The position numbers and the translations under genes were made by a program. Below are positions 46,381-57,300 of a stretch of 64,000 nt of DNA, piece by piece (the first letter of the stretch is position 1; the number at the start of each line of letters is the position of its first letter). Below the pieces are notes generated by a model. That model did no database searches and was not told the origin of the DNA. It saw only the letters and a list, made by a program, of their open reading frames with translations. This stretch comes from Chimonanthus salicifolius (Eukaryota; Streptophyta; Magnoliopsida; Laurales; Calycanthaceae), in the NCBI GenBank assembly GCA_013350335.1, contig CM023534.1, positions 12,801,542 through 12,865,541 of the forward strand. The letters run 5' to 3'.

Positions 46381-46714
46381 TTTTTTAAAATAAAAAAGAA
46401 GAAGAAAATAGAAGAGAGAAAATTATGACTGAGATCGGACGATAAGAGATTTCCACCTCTGGTGAGCAGAATATAGATGGTAAACCGGGTCGAAGTGGAT
46501 CCCACTTGGATTTTCACGCCAATCGACAACGTTGCCCGTGGGAACCTGGGTATTTATTGATTATCATTATTACTAAAATGGTGGGCGATTAAAAGAGTCT
46601 CCCTTGACAGGCTCCGTGGAGTGTGCATGGATTAACAACCAAAGAGTCAACTGAAGGTCTGATTTTTGTCATCTTGACATCTTCTATGGGCAAAATAATG
46701 ATTTTAAGAGATAC
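46381..46714. other. No gene recognised
   Basis: Non-coding, unremarkable. Confidence 0.35.
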
Positions 46715-46995
46715 TGTTGGGGTAGTGAATGAATACCATATTGATTTTGAAAGAGGAAATTTAGAAATTTGAACTTGAATCACTTCACTTAATAGATTTG
46801 TCTTTTAAGTTGGATGTACAATTTTAACAAGTATTATCAGAGTTATATCACCAACTTAATGTATGTGGACTAAAAGACCCCCAGCTAGGATGACCATTGG
46901 CGTTCTATTTATCATAAAGAACCTCATTCGAGAGAGAGATTGTTGAGACAGTAAATGAGTCCTACATTAATTATGAGGGGAAAGATTTAACGTCG
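46715..46995 (+). mobile_element. TRIM family 1 element, right LTR truncated
   Basis: The left LTR 46715-46829 runs TGTTGGGGTAGT to ATTTTAACA. A degenerate primer site AGTATTATCAGAG follows, then a purine tract CGAGAGAGAGAT, and a right LTR starting TGTTGAGACAGT at 46941. The right LTR breaks off after about 55 bp. Confidence 0.7.
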
Positions 46996-47311
46996 TATGA
47001 TTACCCATTGAGAAACCAACAGAGTTAGATGATTTGATGCTTCCCTTCTACCGGGAATACACTCTTCAGTCTTCACAAAGGAAGAGTAGAGACACTCGGG
47101 TCTTATATCCATTCTCTAACCTTCAACAGGAACCCAAACAGTGTTCGGTCACCCACCCACTGAATAATTTCTTCTAGGCATTGCAATCTTGAATTATCTT
47201 AACCATTTCTCTCAGCCCTACTCTTGAAGTCTCCTCCACTCTACTGCTCCATTCCTAACCTTATTTGCTCTACCTATTAAACTAATGATCCACAAGAAAA
47301 ATAATCACACT

Positions 47312-47352
<41 letters not shown>

Positions 47353-47355
47353 TAC
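46996..47355. promoter_or_regulatory. 5' region of PADRE gene 1, with (TC)n tract
   Basis: A (TC)n/(CT)n tract of ~34 bp lies at 47317-47350, ending a few bases before the start codon at 47356. CT-rich leaders next to start codons are common in plant genes; a regulatory role here is inference. Confidence 0.5.
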
Positions 47356-47835
47356 ATGGGGAACAATGCTTCCTGTGCTCCTTCCATCATCTTTTCTAGA
47401 GTAATTAAGATTGTGTCTAATGATGGAAGAGTTGAGGAGTACACAAGGCCAGTTAATGCAGCTGAGGTCATGCTTGAGAACCCAAGGCAATTCATCTGTG
47501 ACTCGCGCATTCTGAAGGTGGGCGACCGGATTCCGGGACTTGCCGCTGATGAGGAACTCATGCCACACCGACTGTACTTCTTACTACCCATGAACATGCT
47601 ATACTCTGTGCTTACTACGGAGGGCATGAGCTCTCTCTCTTACAGGGCTTCCAAAGCAATGAAGCAAAGACGGTCTAAGAACATGGGGAGAATCTTTCCT
47701 GTTTTGGGTGATCTGTGCTTGTTCCTATCAGAATTCAAGCAACTGACGGCACCCATAAAAAATCAGAATTTTTCTAGTCATAGGTCTTGGAGACCTGCAT
47801 TGGATACCATAGCTGAGAGCCCATGTTTGCTGTGA
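47356..47835 (+). CDS. PADRE (DUF4228) domain protein 1
   Basis: Intronless, 159 residues. MGNNASC at the start fits an N-myristoylation site (Gly2) with a possible palmitoylated Cys7. The PADRE domain follows: VIKIVSNDGRVEEYTRPVNA, AEVMLENPRQFICDS, GDRIPGLAADEELMPHRLYF and LLPMNMLYSVLT. The C-terminal SHRSWRPALDTIAE matches the family's usual ending. PADRE proteins are plant-specific small proteins, several of them pathogen- or abiotic-stress-induced; molecular function is not established. Start chosen because Met-Gly-Asn-X-X-Ser-Cys is shared with the second copy 4.9 kb downstream. The middle is less conserved than in copy 2. Appears intact. Confidence 0.9.
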   Translation: MGNNASCAPSIIFSRVIKIVSNDGRVEEYTRPVNAAEVMLENPRQFICDSRILKVGDRIPGLAADEELMPHRLYFLLPMNMLYSVLTTEGMSSLSYRASKAMKQRRSKNMGRIFPVLGDLCLFLSEFKQLTAPIKNQNFSSHRSWRPALDTIAESPCLL

Positions 47836-48439
47836 CGAAGATAGGCGGATGGTGAAACTTTCTCCATGTAACTTTGATCAATAATATCCAGTCATTGACC
47901 CCAAGTTCTAATGAAAATTCTTGAATCTGATTGTCTTGTTCTAGCTAATAGCTGATTAATTCTCGTCTTGGGTTTCAGTAATTCTAATTATATTATTTAC
48001 AGCCCTAAACAATGAACCTCAATATTTTTAGCTGTGGATGTAAATGCTCAATTTAAAAGTAGGTTACAAGTGCACATGTCTCTTGTGGGAATAGAAGTTT
48101 ATAAACAATAAACGGAAAAACATAACACAGATCAAACACATACATCGACATAAAGATTTTATATGCTCCTCTTTCGGTACGTCCATGAGTTCAAATCAGA
48201 TCTACTATGTTCAAAGTCAAGAAAATGAAGAAGAGAAAGCGACTTTTGTTACAATTTTCACTCATCTACTTCTCTCACAAAAAGAGACATTATATACTGC
48301 TCTATTAGAATTTAAACATGTACAATGTAAAAGTACATATCTAATAATCAGACTCCACAAAACCTAACAAGAAGTTTTCTTATAGTGGCACAATGCACAC
48401 CAAAATTTTCCAAATTGTAGCTCTAATGCACATTGCTAG
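47836..48439. other. 3' flank of PADRE gene 1; no further gene
   Basis: AT-rich, probably includes the 3' untranslated region. GGTACGTCCA(C/T)(A/G)(A/G)G(C/T)TCAAAT(C/T)AGAT sequence at ~48176 recurs at ~49745 with its surroundings (AAAGATTTTA... and CTCACAAAAAGAGACA-type words). These are two diverged copies of an unidentified repeat, also faintly present near 5165-5290. Confidence 0.45.
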
Positions 48440-48592
48440 AGATCACGGGTAATTCAGTTGGTCTAAATTTTTAGATTTAGACTAAAGATTTTGAGTTCGA
48501 CTCCTCTTAAACACAAGGTTTACATTCGTATATTCATAAGATTAGTCTCACCTATAATATAAGATGAAGACACCCTTATTACAAAAAAAATT
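48440..48592 (+). mobile_element. SINE-like element, family B
   Basis: GATCACGGGTAATTCAGTTGG (A box) and TGAGTTCGACTCC (B box) are followed by TAAGATTAGTCTCACC, TATAATATAAGATGA and AGACACCC, ending in an A run. Matches the minus-strand copy at 947-1136. Confidence 0.6.
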
Positions 48593-49077
48593 ATCCATCT
48601 TATATCATTGACTAGTGATAATCAATGATATTTTTTTAACACATGTTGTAATACATAATTCTCTTATTATATTTGTCATTCCAAATGAATCTTCTCTTCG
48701 ATTTATCAATTATGATCAGAAATATTCTCTAACTTATTTTAATGGTGTGACATATCTGCCTTCGGATTTACACCATGGGGCACAATTTTGGGTTGCATCA
48801 AGGGCAATTTATTATTGGTTCCAATCCAGATGAGTGACAAATTTGACACACTGAGTTACTGATTAACGAGTTTTCGATGCCTTACTTGAGTTGGTGTCCA
48901 TGTGGCTTAGGGAAATTCAACCAATTTGTCGTTAGGTGTATCCACCTTAAACATTTTGATGATTAGTGGGTGACAAATGGTTTTCAAAGAGTTATATATG
49001 ACATCATTGACATGGTTAGTTACAAAAATTCATAATGTGAATTAATATCTACCTTTTGAATATTTAAGGATAGATAA

Positions 49078-49233
49078 ATTGGCTTGAACTTCTAAGTATA
49101 ATATTAGAGGTTTTGAGTTCAAATTTTATAGGATTAATTTGATACATTTAGATTTATGTACAATTTCGTGTGTCTATAGGATCAGTCTCACCTGTAATAT
49201 AAAGTGAAAATACTTATATTATTATAAAAAAAA
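49078..49233 (+). mobile_element. Diverged SINE-like element, family B
   Basis: AAATTGGCTTGAACTTCTAA, TTGAGTTCAAATTTTA and GGATCAGTCTCACCTGTAAT parallel the 48440 element; ends in an A-rich run. A box is degraded. Confidence 0.5.
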
Positions 49234-50264
49234 TAATACAAATATGTAATCATTCAAATGCTAGATTAAGATCAATTGACCATTCGATCTGTCACCGAAA
49301 GCCCCACATGCAGGTCGAACAAGACTACACATGAAAAATATTACAAAATATAATAATTCATTAATGATAAAAAGTTAAAAATCCATTGATACAATTGAAA
49401 ATGATTTTTTATGTTTTACGTCAAGTTTGTTGTGTAACATTGGGTGAGCTATTTTAATCATTTGTCACTATCAGAATCACCAAAAATATCTAAATCAAGA
49501 CTACAATGTTATAGATTCCAATAATACATGTCCAAGCTGACTGCTCACCTCAACTTCAACTTTATATTTTATTGTTACGGCACTTGTCTCATATTTTTTT
49601 TATCTAAAGGCTAATCGGTGTAACATAAGGCACACAGCTCGGCATAATAAAACAAGCGCACAAAGTCACAAACAATAGGTTGGAAGAATAAAATACAGAT
49701 CAAAATACACACAAAGATATAAAGATTTTACGTGATTTCCTTTCGGTACGTCCACAGGCTCAAATTAGATCCACTATATTTAAAGACAAAACAATAAAAA
49801 AGAGACCATCGACTCTTGTTACAATTTTCGCTTTCTTACATCTCTCTCACGAATAGAGACAATATATACTGCCTTAATTAGCTCGACCCACGATCCTAAA
49901 ATTTATAAGGGTTGCATCAAATTGAACATACATTTAGATGTAAAATTTAAGAAGTATTCTATTGATAGAGTATGATACCGTAAAATTGACAATTGGACTT
50001 AGAATCAAATTAATTAATTAAATCACTCAAGATACGTTAAGCCATAAATTTCAGTGTCCAAAAAAACTTAGAGCTTACTCCAATAATTAACATTACTTGA
50101 AAAGTTTTAAATCAATATATCAATATATCTCATTAAGATCTATTTATTGAGAGTCAATAATGATATGGTAAGAGGAGGTCTACATGAAAAAAAGTCCAAT
50201 GTTACCTTCATAAAAAATTGAAATATTAAAATCATTAGTTTAATAAATTGATTTTTTTGTCTTA
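49234..50264. other. No gene recognised
   Basis: AT-rich. Holds the second copy of the GGTACGTCCA repeat (~49640-49900). No gene. Confidence 0.4.
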
Positions 50265-50461
50265 TATTCCCTCCGTCCCAAATTAGTTGTCCTATATAAA
50301 TTTTGAAATTATCCCAAAATAGTTGTCTCATTTATATTAGAATAGTATAAAGTGTGTTGAAAATGGATGAAATCACATGCAGTGTTAGCCTTATATAGAG
50401 AGTTATTTAAAAAATACAAATATTTCAAATGAGACAATTAAAATAGGACAGAGAAAGTATC
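50265..50461. mobile_element. Stowaway-type (Tc1/mariner) MITE
   Basis: The left terminus TATTCCCTCCGTCCCAAATT is the well-known Stowaway end (CTCCCTCCGTCCC). The right part AATAGGACAGAGAAAGTA is the diverged inverted partner (GGACGGAGGGAGTA expected). Length ~197 bp, AT-rich interior, no coding. The TA on the left fits a TA target; the right side has decayed. Confidence 0.8.
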
Positions 50462-52265
50462 ATATTTAAGTTTTTTCAAAGTGAAACAAACATATTTTTA
50501 AAGATATTTGTGAAAGCAATAACCTAATATATAAGATATATAATGTTCATTGCCCTTAAACGTCGGCACGCTTTATTATGTTTATAAAACGAGTCAATAC
50601 TCTATTGTCAAATACATGAAAAGTCTACACTAACTTGTCAAACTGTATTGAGTTGACACCGAGTTTGACTGGACTTTGGCAAGTTGACGTCACGACACAC
50701 CCGGTAAATCCAAAGTCCAAACAAAGAAAAGAGGTAGAAGATCAACGCTGACACACCCGGTAAATGATAGATTGTTGTTTGATGATTTAAATTTGGCAAA
50801 AATTGATTCAGCCAAACTCATTTATTAGATGACTTGATCTTAATTGAACGTCGTTTATGAATGAGTAGATCTAATTTGAATCCAATTGCCACACATGCAA
50901 TTTATGAAGTCTACACATATTTAAAGAATAGTCTCGATACATGTTTCACTAGAAAACTCTTCTTAACTAAATAAATGGATAAACGCAACATGAATTCAAT
51001 CCAAACCAAATGCGAAAAAGACCTGAACCAACTACACCCGTTTGATGAGACTTGAAAATGGACTCGAACCGAGTAAGACATGATCAAAATCCTAGTTGAC
51101 CTGATCCATTGCCACATCTATGAGATGTGGTAAGATGGTTTTCAATGAAATAACTCAGCTGAAAAATTGCAAACATCTGTAAAAAGTTGATAAATATATT
51201 CATATATTTAGTTCTCTTCAATTCACTCTCCGTAAGTTCGTTGGTTATAGTTGTCAAAGTTTGTTCATTTGCAATATTGAGTTAGGTTCTGTTTTGAATG
51301 CAGCAATGTTTGAACCGACTTGAATCTTGAAAGCAATGCTTAACTAATTGGGTGGATTAAAATCATCATAAGAGAAGTGATAACAATTTTCCTTATTTTT
51401 TATTTCCTTTCTATGTACAATTTCTTCTCTAGCTGTTACTAACATATGCATGCAGATGAAGTAAAGTGGAGCATTCTGAATGAAGGCAGCGGCAGCCAAT
51501 TTATGAAGTGATTTATTTCAAGTAGCAAATGAAATATTTTTTTTTTTAATTAAAATTAATTTTTACTCAAAGAGTCACTTCCAGTAAAATTATCTGGTGT
51601 GTATGAGTAGAGATGTTTGTATATATTTCAAAAATTAAACTGACACTCTAGACTTTGACAACTTGGTTATAAAAAAATTCAGAGTTAAATTCATAACAGT
51701 GAGAAGAGGTCAAACAATCAGATTAAGTTTGAGATTAACAACTAATTCAAACTTATTTATTCATTAAATGAATTTTACTCATATTACTCCGTCTATTATC
51801 TTGGAAAATATACTTAATTTAATTAAAACACTGTTTTTTATTTTTCGTAAGTTGGAATTGGATTCCAGTTAATTGACGACTTCAACTTGGTTAGAATTTT
51901 TTATTTATTTTATTTTTCCAGTCTTTCTTCGATGAAGTAAGGATGTCCCACACGCACACGAGACTCCTAACGCGGACTAGACAACAAAATCAAACTGGCG
52001 GAATCACCGCCATAATGCAGACGATGTCTTCGCTCCTTTTATCCTCTGCTTTTAATTCTATTCCCACAAATTCCACTGTCTAGCAACATACATTCCTCAT
52101 CCCATCTATTACCTCTTTCTTCCCTTTCATCTCCTCCAAGCCCTCTGAAACCAAACAATTCATCTTCCAATTCACAATCTCAATCTCCCCTTTCTTCTTC
52201 ACTCAACAAACCCAGATCCCAATCCAATTACCAACCACCCATATTGCTATTTTCTTCTCTCCCTG
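50462..52265. other. Non-coding; promoter side of PADRE gene 2
   Basis: A 17-bp direct repeat (GACACACCCGGTAAAT) occurs near 50694 and 50749. 52080-52265 is CT-rich (TCCTCATCCCATC, TTCTTCCC, TTTCTTCTTCAC) and is the likely 5' leader of the gene at 52266. No other gene is seen. Confidence 0.4.
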
Positions 52266-52805
52266 ATGGGCAACTATGTTTCTTGCACCCTCTCCAGCCC
52301 GGTAAATCGACAATCCAGTGGGGCAAAAGTTATCTTCCCGGGTGGAGAAATCCGGCAATTCGATCGGCCCACGAATGCGGCAGAGCTTATGTTGGAGACT
52401 CCCAACCACTTCCTAGTCAATTCCCTCTCACTCCATATTGGGAGAAGATTTTCAGCCCTCTCTGCAGATGAAGAGTTAGAGATGGGTAATGTATACGTGT
52501 TGTTCCCTATGAGAAGAGTCAATTCCTTGGTTACAGCTGCAGATTTTGGAGCTCTGTTTATGACTGCTAATTCTGCTGTCCGGCGAGCGTCAAGAGAGCA
52601 GGCAGGGATCTTGGCGGGCTTGGAGAGAGCTGCACACGGCCCACCGATGGAGGCGAAGACACAGGCAGAAAATGTTGTGGCAAGATTGAATTTGGATGAA
52701 ATAGAAGATGATACAGTGAAGGAATTCAAAGCCAGAATGAGCATGTGCAGGTCCAGGAGGCCCTTGTTAGAGACCATATATGAAGAGACCTTTTCCTCAA
52801 GATAA
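52266..52805 (+). CDS. PADRE (DUF4228) domain protein 2
   Basis: Intronless, 179 residues. MGNYVSC again gives a myristoylation-type start (Gly2, Cys7). PADRE blocks: AKVIFPGGEIRQFDRPTNAA, ELMLETPNHFLVNS, GRRFSALSADEELEMGNVYV and LFPMRRVNSLVTAADFGALF. A more variable region follows, then CRSRRPLLETIYEE. It is closer to the typical family length and better conserved in the middle than the copy at 47356. The two lie in the same orientation with no gene between them, which fits local duplication followed by divergence. Function not established; membrane attachment through lipidation is inferred from the N-terminus. Confidence 0.92.
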   Translation: MGNYVSCTLSSPVNRQSSGAKVIFPGGEIRQFDRPTNAAELMLETPNHFLVNSLSLHIGRRFSALSADEELEMGNVYVLFPMRRVNSLVTAADFGALFMTANSAVRRASREQAGILAGLERAAHGPPMEAKTQAENVVARLNLDEIEDDTVKEFKARMSMCRSRRPLLETIYEETFSSR

Positions 52806-53620
52806 GGTGTTTGAGATTGGATCGATTTTGGAGATCCCTTATTTCTGGATGGAAATTTGAAATTTGGAAATTTCCTCTTATAGAAAAAAATTATTGTCTC
52901 TCATTTCTTTCTTTCTTCGTCGTTTGAGAAGTTTTCTTTTATATAAAGAAAAAGAACGAGAGTTTATTCTGTGTGGCAGAGAGGCTTATTTGTGAGAAAG
53001 AGAGAAAAATCAGTGAGGAAAAATAGAGCCAGAATTTATTTTGTAAATACACTCTGGACGAAACTTGTATTTTGTATCTTCATTTGATATCAGCGAGCTT
53101 CTTGAGAATTTGGTCGAATCACGTAAAAATTGTATTTTCTTTTCATAAATGTTTGATTTTCTGTTTGATCGTTCTCATTGGGTTATTTGGAATTTGATTT
53201 TTGCACAATAAATAGACGATAACCTACGGTAAATCATGTATATACATGTAATTGCAACATACTCCACTTTTTTTTTTTTTCAATTCTACTTCTACACTTG
53301 CCTTTGATCAGAAATGGGCCAACCGCTTTCTTTTCGTAAAATGAAAAATGGGTTCCACTTATGGATTCAGAATAGCTAGAATCATATTCTTGTCAATACC
53401 AATGGATGATGGTAGGCATCTGATCGATGGCCTCCGATCGGATCGTTGAATTGAAGACGGGATGAATGTTGTAGTGAAGTTGGTTTTTGGGTTTGTCTAC
53501 ATAGTAAGACATGGGCCTTCCTCAAGACACAGTCCCACCGTAAAAGGGAAATCTCTCTCTTTTTTTTAAATCACCAACAAATTGATGTGCATTATATCTA
53601 GCATTCAAACATATCTACGT
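52806..53620. other. 3' flank of PADRE gene 2
   Basis: Non-coding. The first few hundred bases, T-rich with AATAAA at about 53206-53211, are likely 3' untranslated region. No other gene. Confidence 0.4.
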
Positions 53621-53778
53621 GGGTGTACTTCAACGAGTTACCTTCCGAAAGCAGAAGGTTATGGGTTCGAGTCTTCCTATGACCTAACTTTGGTGTGCCC
53701 TAGGGGTATTAGCCTCACTCGTGGAGGTTTTACACTGGTTATCCAACGGTTTTCCACACGTAAATTAAAAAAAAAAAA
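53621..53778 (+). mobile_element. SINE, family A, best-preserved copy
   Basis: The head GGGTGTACTTCAACGAGTTA (A box) and GGGTTCGAGTCTTCC (B box) are followed by TAACTTTGGTGTGCCCTAGG, CGGTTTTCCACACGTAAATT and a 12-A tail. AAACATA occurs just before the head (53607-53613 region) and directly after the tail, a possible target duplication. Confidence 0.75.
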
Positions 53779-54384
53779 CATAAAACTTATTAAAGAAAGT
53801 GATGGCATAAAAATATTACTTTTTAATTATATGACTTAGTAAAAACTATTTTAATTGAATAAATAAAGTTATATTTTTAAATGTTATAAAATTTTAAAAT
53901 AAAAATAATAATTTAAATTGATCAAATTTTACATAACTTCAAGAATATAAATTAATTGATTCAATTAAAATAATTTTTTATAGATTATATTCAAATGATA
54001 AGTTTTTCATCTCATACGAGATCTATATCAACTGATTGAATGAGCTTTGATTTTAGAATTTGCCTTACTCGTTGACTATTTTTGTTTTTTCAACTTGCTG
54101 GTTTGTGAGAAATGAATGAGAGCTTTGATTGCCCTGTTAGATTGCCTATAAGACTCCCTTTTCATTTTCAAGTAAGCGGTTCAAAGAAGTTGTCCCTCTG
54201 CCTCTCACCGGCACCAACAATCTGGACCAACTCCAAACGCATTAATTAATTATTATTATTATATTATAGCCTTCCGCCGTTACAAAATCAGCTCAACAGC
54301 GTAGCAAACGCCTCATTCCAAACTTCTCTTTTCTCCGTCTCTCCTGGAAACTGAATCCTCTTCTCCACCTTCCGTACATTTCCA
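53779..54384. promoter_or_regulatory. Upstream region of the lipase gene
   Basis: AT-rich, with TAATTAATTATTATTATTAT at ~54243-54265 and CT-rich sequence (CTTCTCTTTTCTCCGTCTCT) at ~54321-54345 just before the start codon, consistent with a promoter and leader. Exact elements cannot be fixed by eye. Confidence 0.4.
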
Positions 54385-57300
54385 ATGCGTCTTTCCACTA
54401 TCTTTTCCATTCTCCTCTTCCTCTCCGCTCTCCATTTTTCAGTCCCCGATTCTTCCCCTCAGAACGGAATCTGCGAAACATTCATCTCCGTAAACGGATT
54501 CCAGTGCCACGAATTCGTCGTAAGCGTCATTATCTCCTCTTTCGAGAAACGGTGGTCGCCACCGCCCTCCAGGCGGCTCCTTGTTTCTCCCGAGGACCAC
54601 TGAAACTGGCAGGGCAGTGGAATGCCGTTAAAGAGTACTACTGTTCTAACACCTTCTCAATTTCCTTCTTCTTTCTTTCTTTCGATTTTTTTCCAGGTCC
54701 AAACAGAAGATCTTTATCTCCTGACACTACAAAGAATTTCAAGCTCCCACTTATTGAATATCAACGAAGCCAAACCTGTGTTTCTTTATCACGGAATCAT
54801 GCAGGTTTGTTTCACGAGAATTTTACTTCTCTAATTCTGTATTTGATTTTGATCCCTTTTTTTTTTCTTGGTCTTGGGATAATTTCCACTTGGAGAGTTA
54901 TGATTGGACAGGGAGGGGAAATTTGGTTGCTGAACGAGCCGACGGAGTCGCTGGGTTTCATATTAGCAGACGCCGGTTACGATGTTTGGATCGGAAACAC
55001 TCGATCTTCCTCTTTCTCACGAGGTCACCTCACTCTCTCCTCTTCTGATCAGGTCCCGTTTCCACTCTTCCCTTTTCCCCGTTAAATGAAATTCTGTTCG
55101 TGCTAACTTGCGCAACGGCCGCTGATTTTGTTAATGTGCTCGTTTTCATTGCTCTGTTTCTCCTTCTAGAGTCTACTATCGTTAGTTCTGTTTTTAGTTC
55201 TCAAAGCTAACATGGGCTAGGGGTGCTAAAATATGGCGCTATTCGACTATCCCGCCCTTGGCTTGGGGTTTGTACTTTGATGAGTCCGTCTGCCCTGCCG
55301 CAACTTCAAGATGGACACGTGGCATTAGAATGCAGTAAGATATTACTTGAAAATTAAATCACCACAATCGATGGATGACACTTGACTCCAAAATTTGATA
55401 TATTGTTACTTGGACAATTTAGACATGAAGATTTTTATTTTTATAATGATATTAAATTTAATTTTCAGTTTAAAATAACGATAATTTATTTCTTATTATT
55501 AAACTGAGTCTCATTAATTAACTACTGAGTCACTTTAGTCTAAAATCTACACTTTCATTTCAAGAGCTTAGTGTTTCCCCAATAGCTTGTTCTGTTCTAT
55601 TCTGCTAAAGGACATTGCCACAAGATCTTAGTTCATACTCTCTTACTTGGGAGGTGGGACCACCTCTTGTGTGATGGCACACCTCGTGACCAACCTAGGG
55701 CCTAAATGCACACCAGCATGTTCGTAGTTTTGAAACAAGTCCAGTAATGATATTTAAAACTAGCCTTTGGGAAAAAACCAAAACGACTTCACAATTCTTC
55801 GTGTAGAAAGGTTGTTATTTTACTATTAAAATGAGCTATTTTTTTTATGGATTTATCTTATTTATATTAGTCTTATAATTTTATACTTAAAAATTTAATT
55901 ACTATAAACTAGTGAATTTTTATGAATCATCTTATAAAATTATAATAATCAAATTGATTTTTATCTTTCACAAAATCTTGAATCCATCGTACTCTATTAT
56001 ACGAAACCCAAATGATAGATGTACACTCTCACAATTAAAATTGCATACCCCCGACTAAATAGAGCTGGACTCCACCTGTCCAACCTCTTTTAACTACAAT
56101 TTAGGCTCTTCTTCAGCGCATCATACGGATGCAATATGCACATTGTCTCCTTGTAATATTTAACCACACTCAAAATTGTGATTTGGGACGAGTCGTCACT
56201 TGCAAATTTTGGACTGAATCTCAAATATTGGTCTAAATTTTTAGGTGAAAGGTTGTTTTCCTGAAGATGTTTGGATCAAGTTAACAGATAGCGCTCATAA
56301 ATTATTGCGAGAGATTACTTAAGCCAGTACTTTAAACTCTCAAAACAAATCTGTTTCTTTATTTAACATCTTGTATACTGGATAACTTTCAAATTAATTT
56401 ACTATAGGAATTGAATTTACTGATGGGTTGGAGAAAATTTTCCCCTTGCACTGTTGATTTTACAAATCTAAAATTTATAGCTAATTATAGGATAACAGAA
56501 CAGATATATTGAATTTTGAAGCATGTCGTTTCCACCACATTTTTATTCTCTTGATTGGTGGTGTGGCCTTTGGTCCCCGCAAAAACTTCACAATGCACAT
56601 GAAGTGAAAGAGCAACCCCATGTATTGTGCAGCATACAGGTTCGGTTGAAACTTGGAGAGGGAGGGAAGAACAAATGAATAATCATCCCCATCTCAAACA
56701 TCATTCGTGTTTTCCTTCTATAATGATCAATTTGCACTCTTGTTTGTAGGAGATCTTAGGATCAAGACTCCTTAACACAAAAAGGGTCACTTTCCCCTTA
56801 ATTCTGTACCCGACATGTGCGGATTGAGATATTTACACATGCTCTAAGAATTATTCAGGTCGAACACCTAGAAAATTCAAGTAGGATGGTTGGATACTTT
56901 GGTCTTAAAAACAAATTTTTGTAGCCATCACTTACCTACTAAAATACTTCAAACCCAATTCATTGCCATCTCTACTTCTTGAGGTTGAGGGGTTGCTCCC
57001 AGGCATAAGTCATGACTTTCTTCTTGGTAGCATTAGGATTCACGATATATACAATTGTGTTGTTTTTTTGTGTAGGATTTTTGGGATTGGAATTTTGACG
57101 ACATTGTTGAGAAAGATGTTGCTTCAATGCTAAATTTCATTAGCATGGAGACTGGAAAGTGTCTTCTCTATGTCGGCTTTTCTCAGGTAAATATGTTTAA
57201 AGAACAAATACAGCTTCGCCTTTGTCCTCTTTTTTTCTACAAGTAAGGCCACTTAGATTTTACTGATGCAAGACATTTGATTGGGTGGACGCCACCCCAT

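Noticed and set aside
54504..55085. 193-codon open frame in the lipase locus
   Set aside because: It reads through introns 1 and 2; only its exon 3 part (54912-55052) is real coding sequence in that frame.
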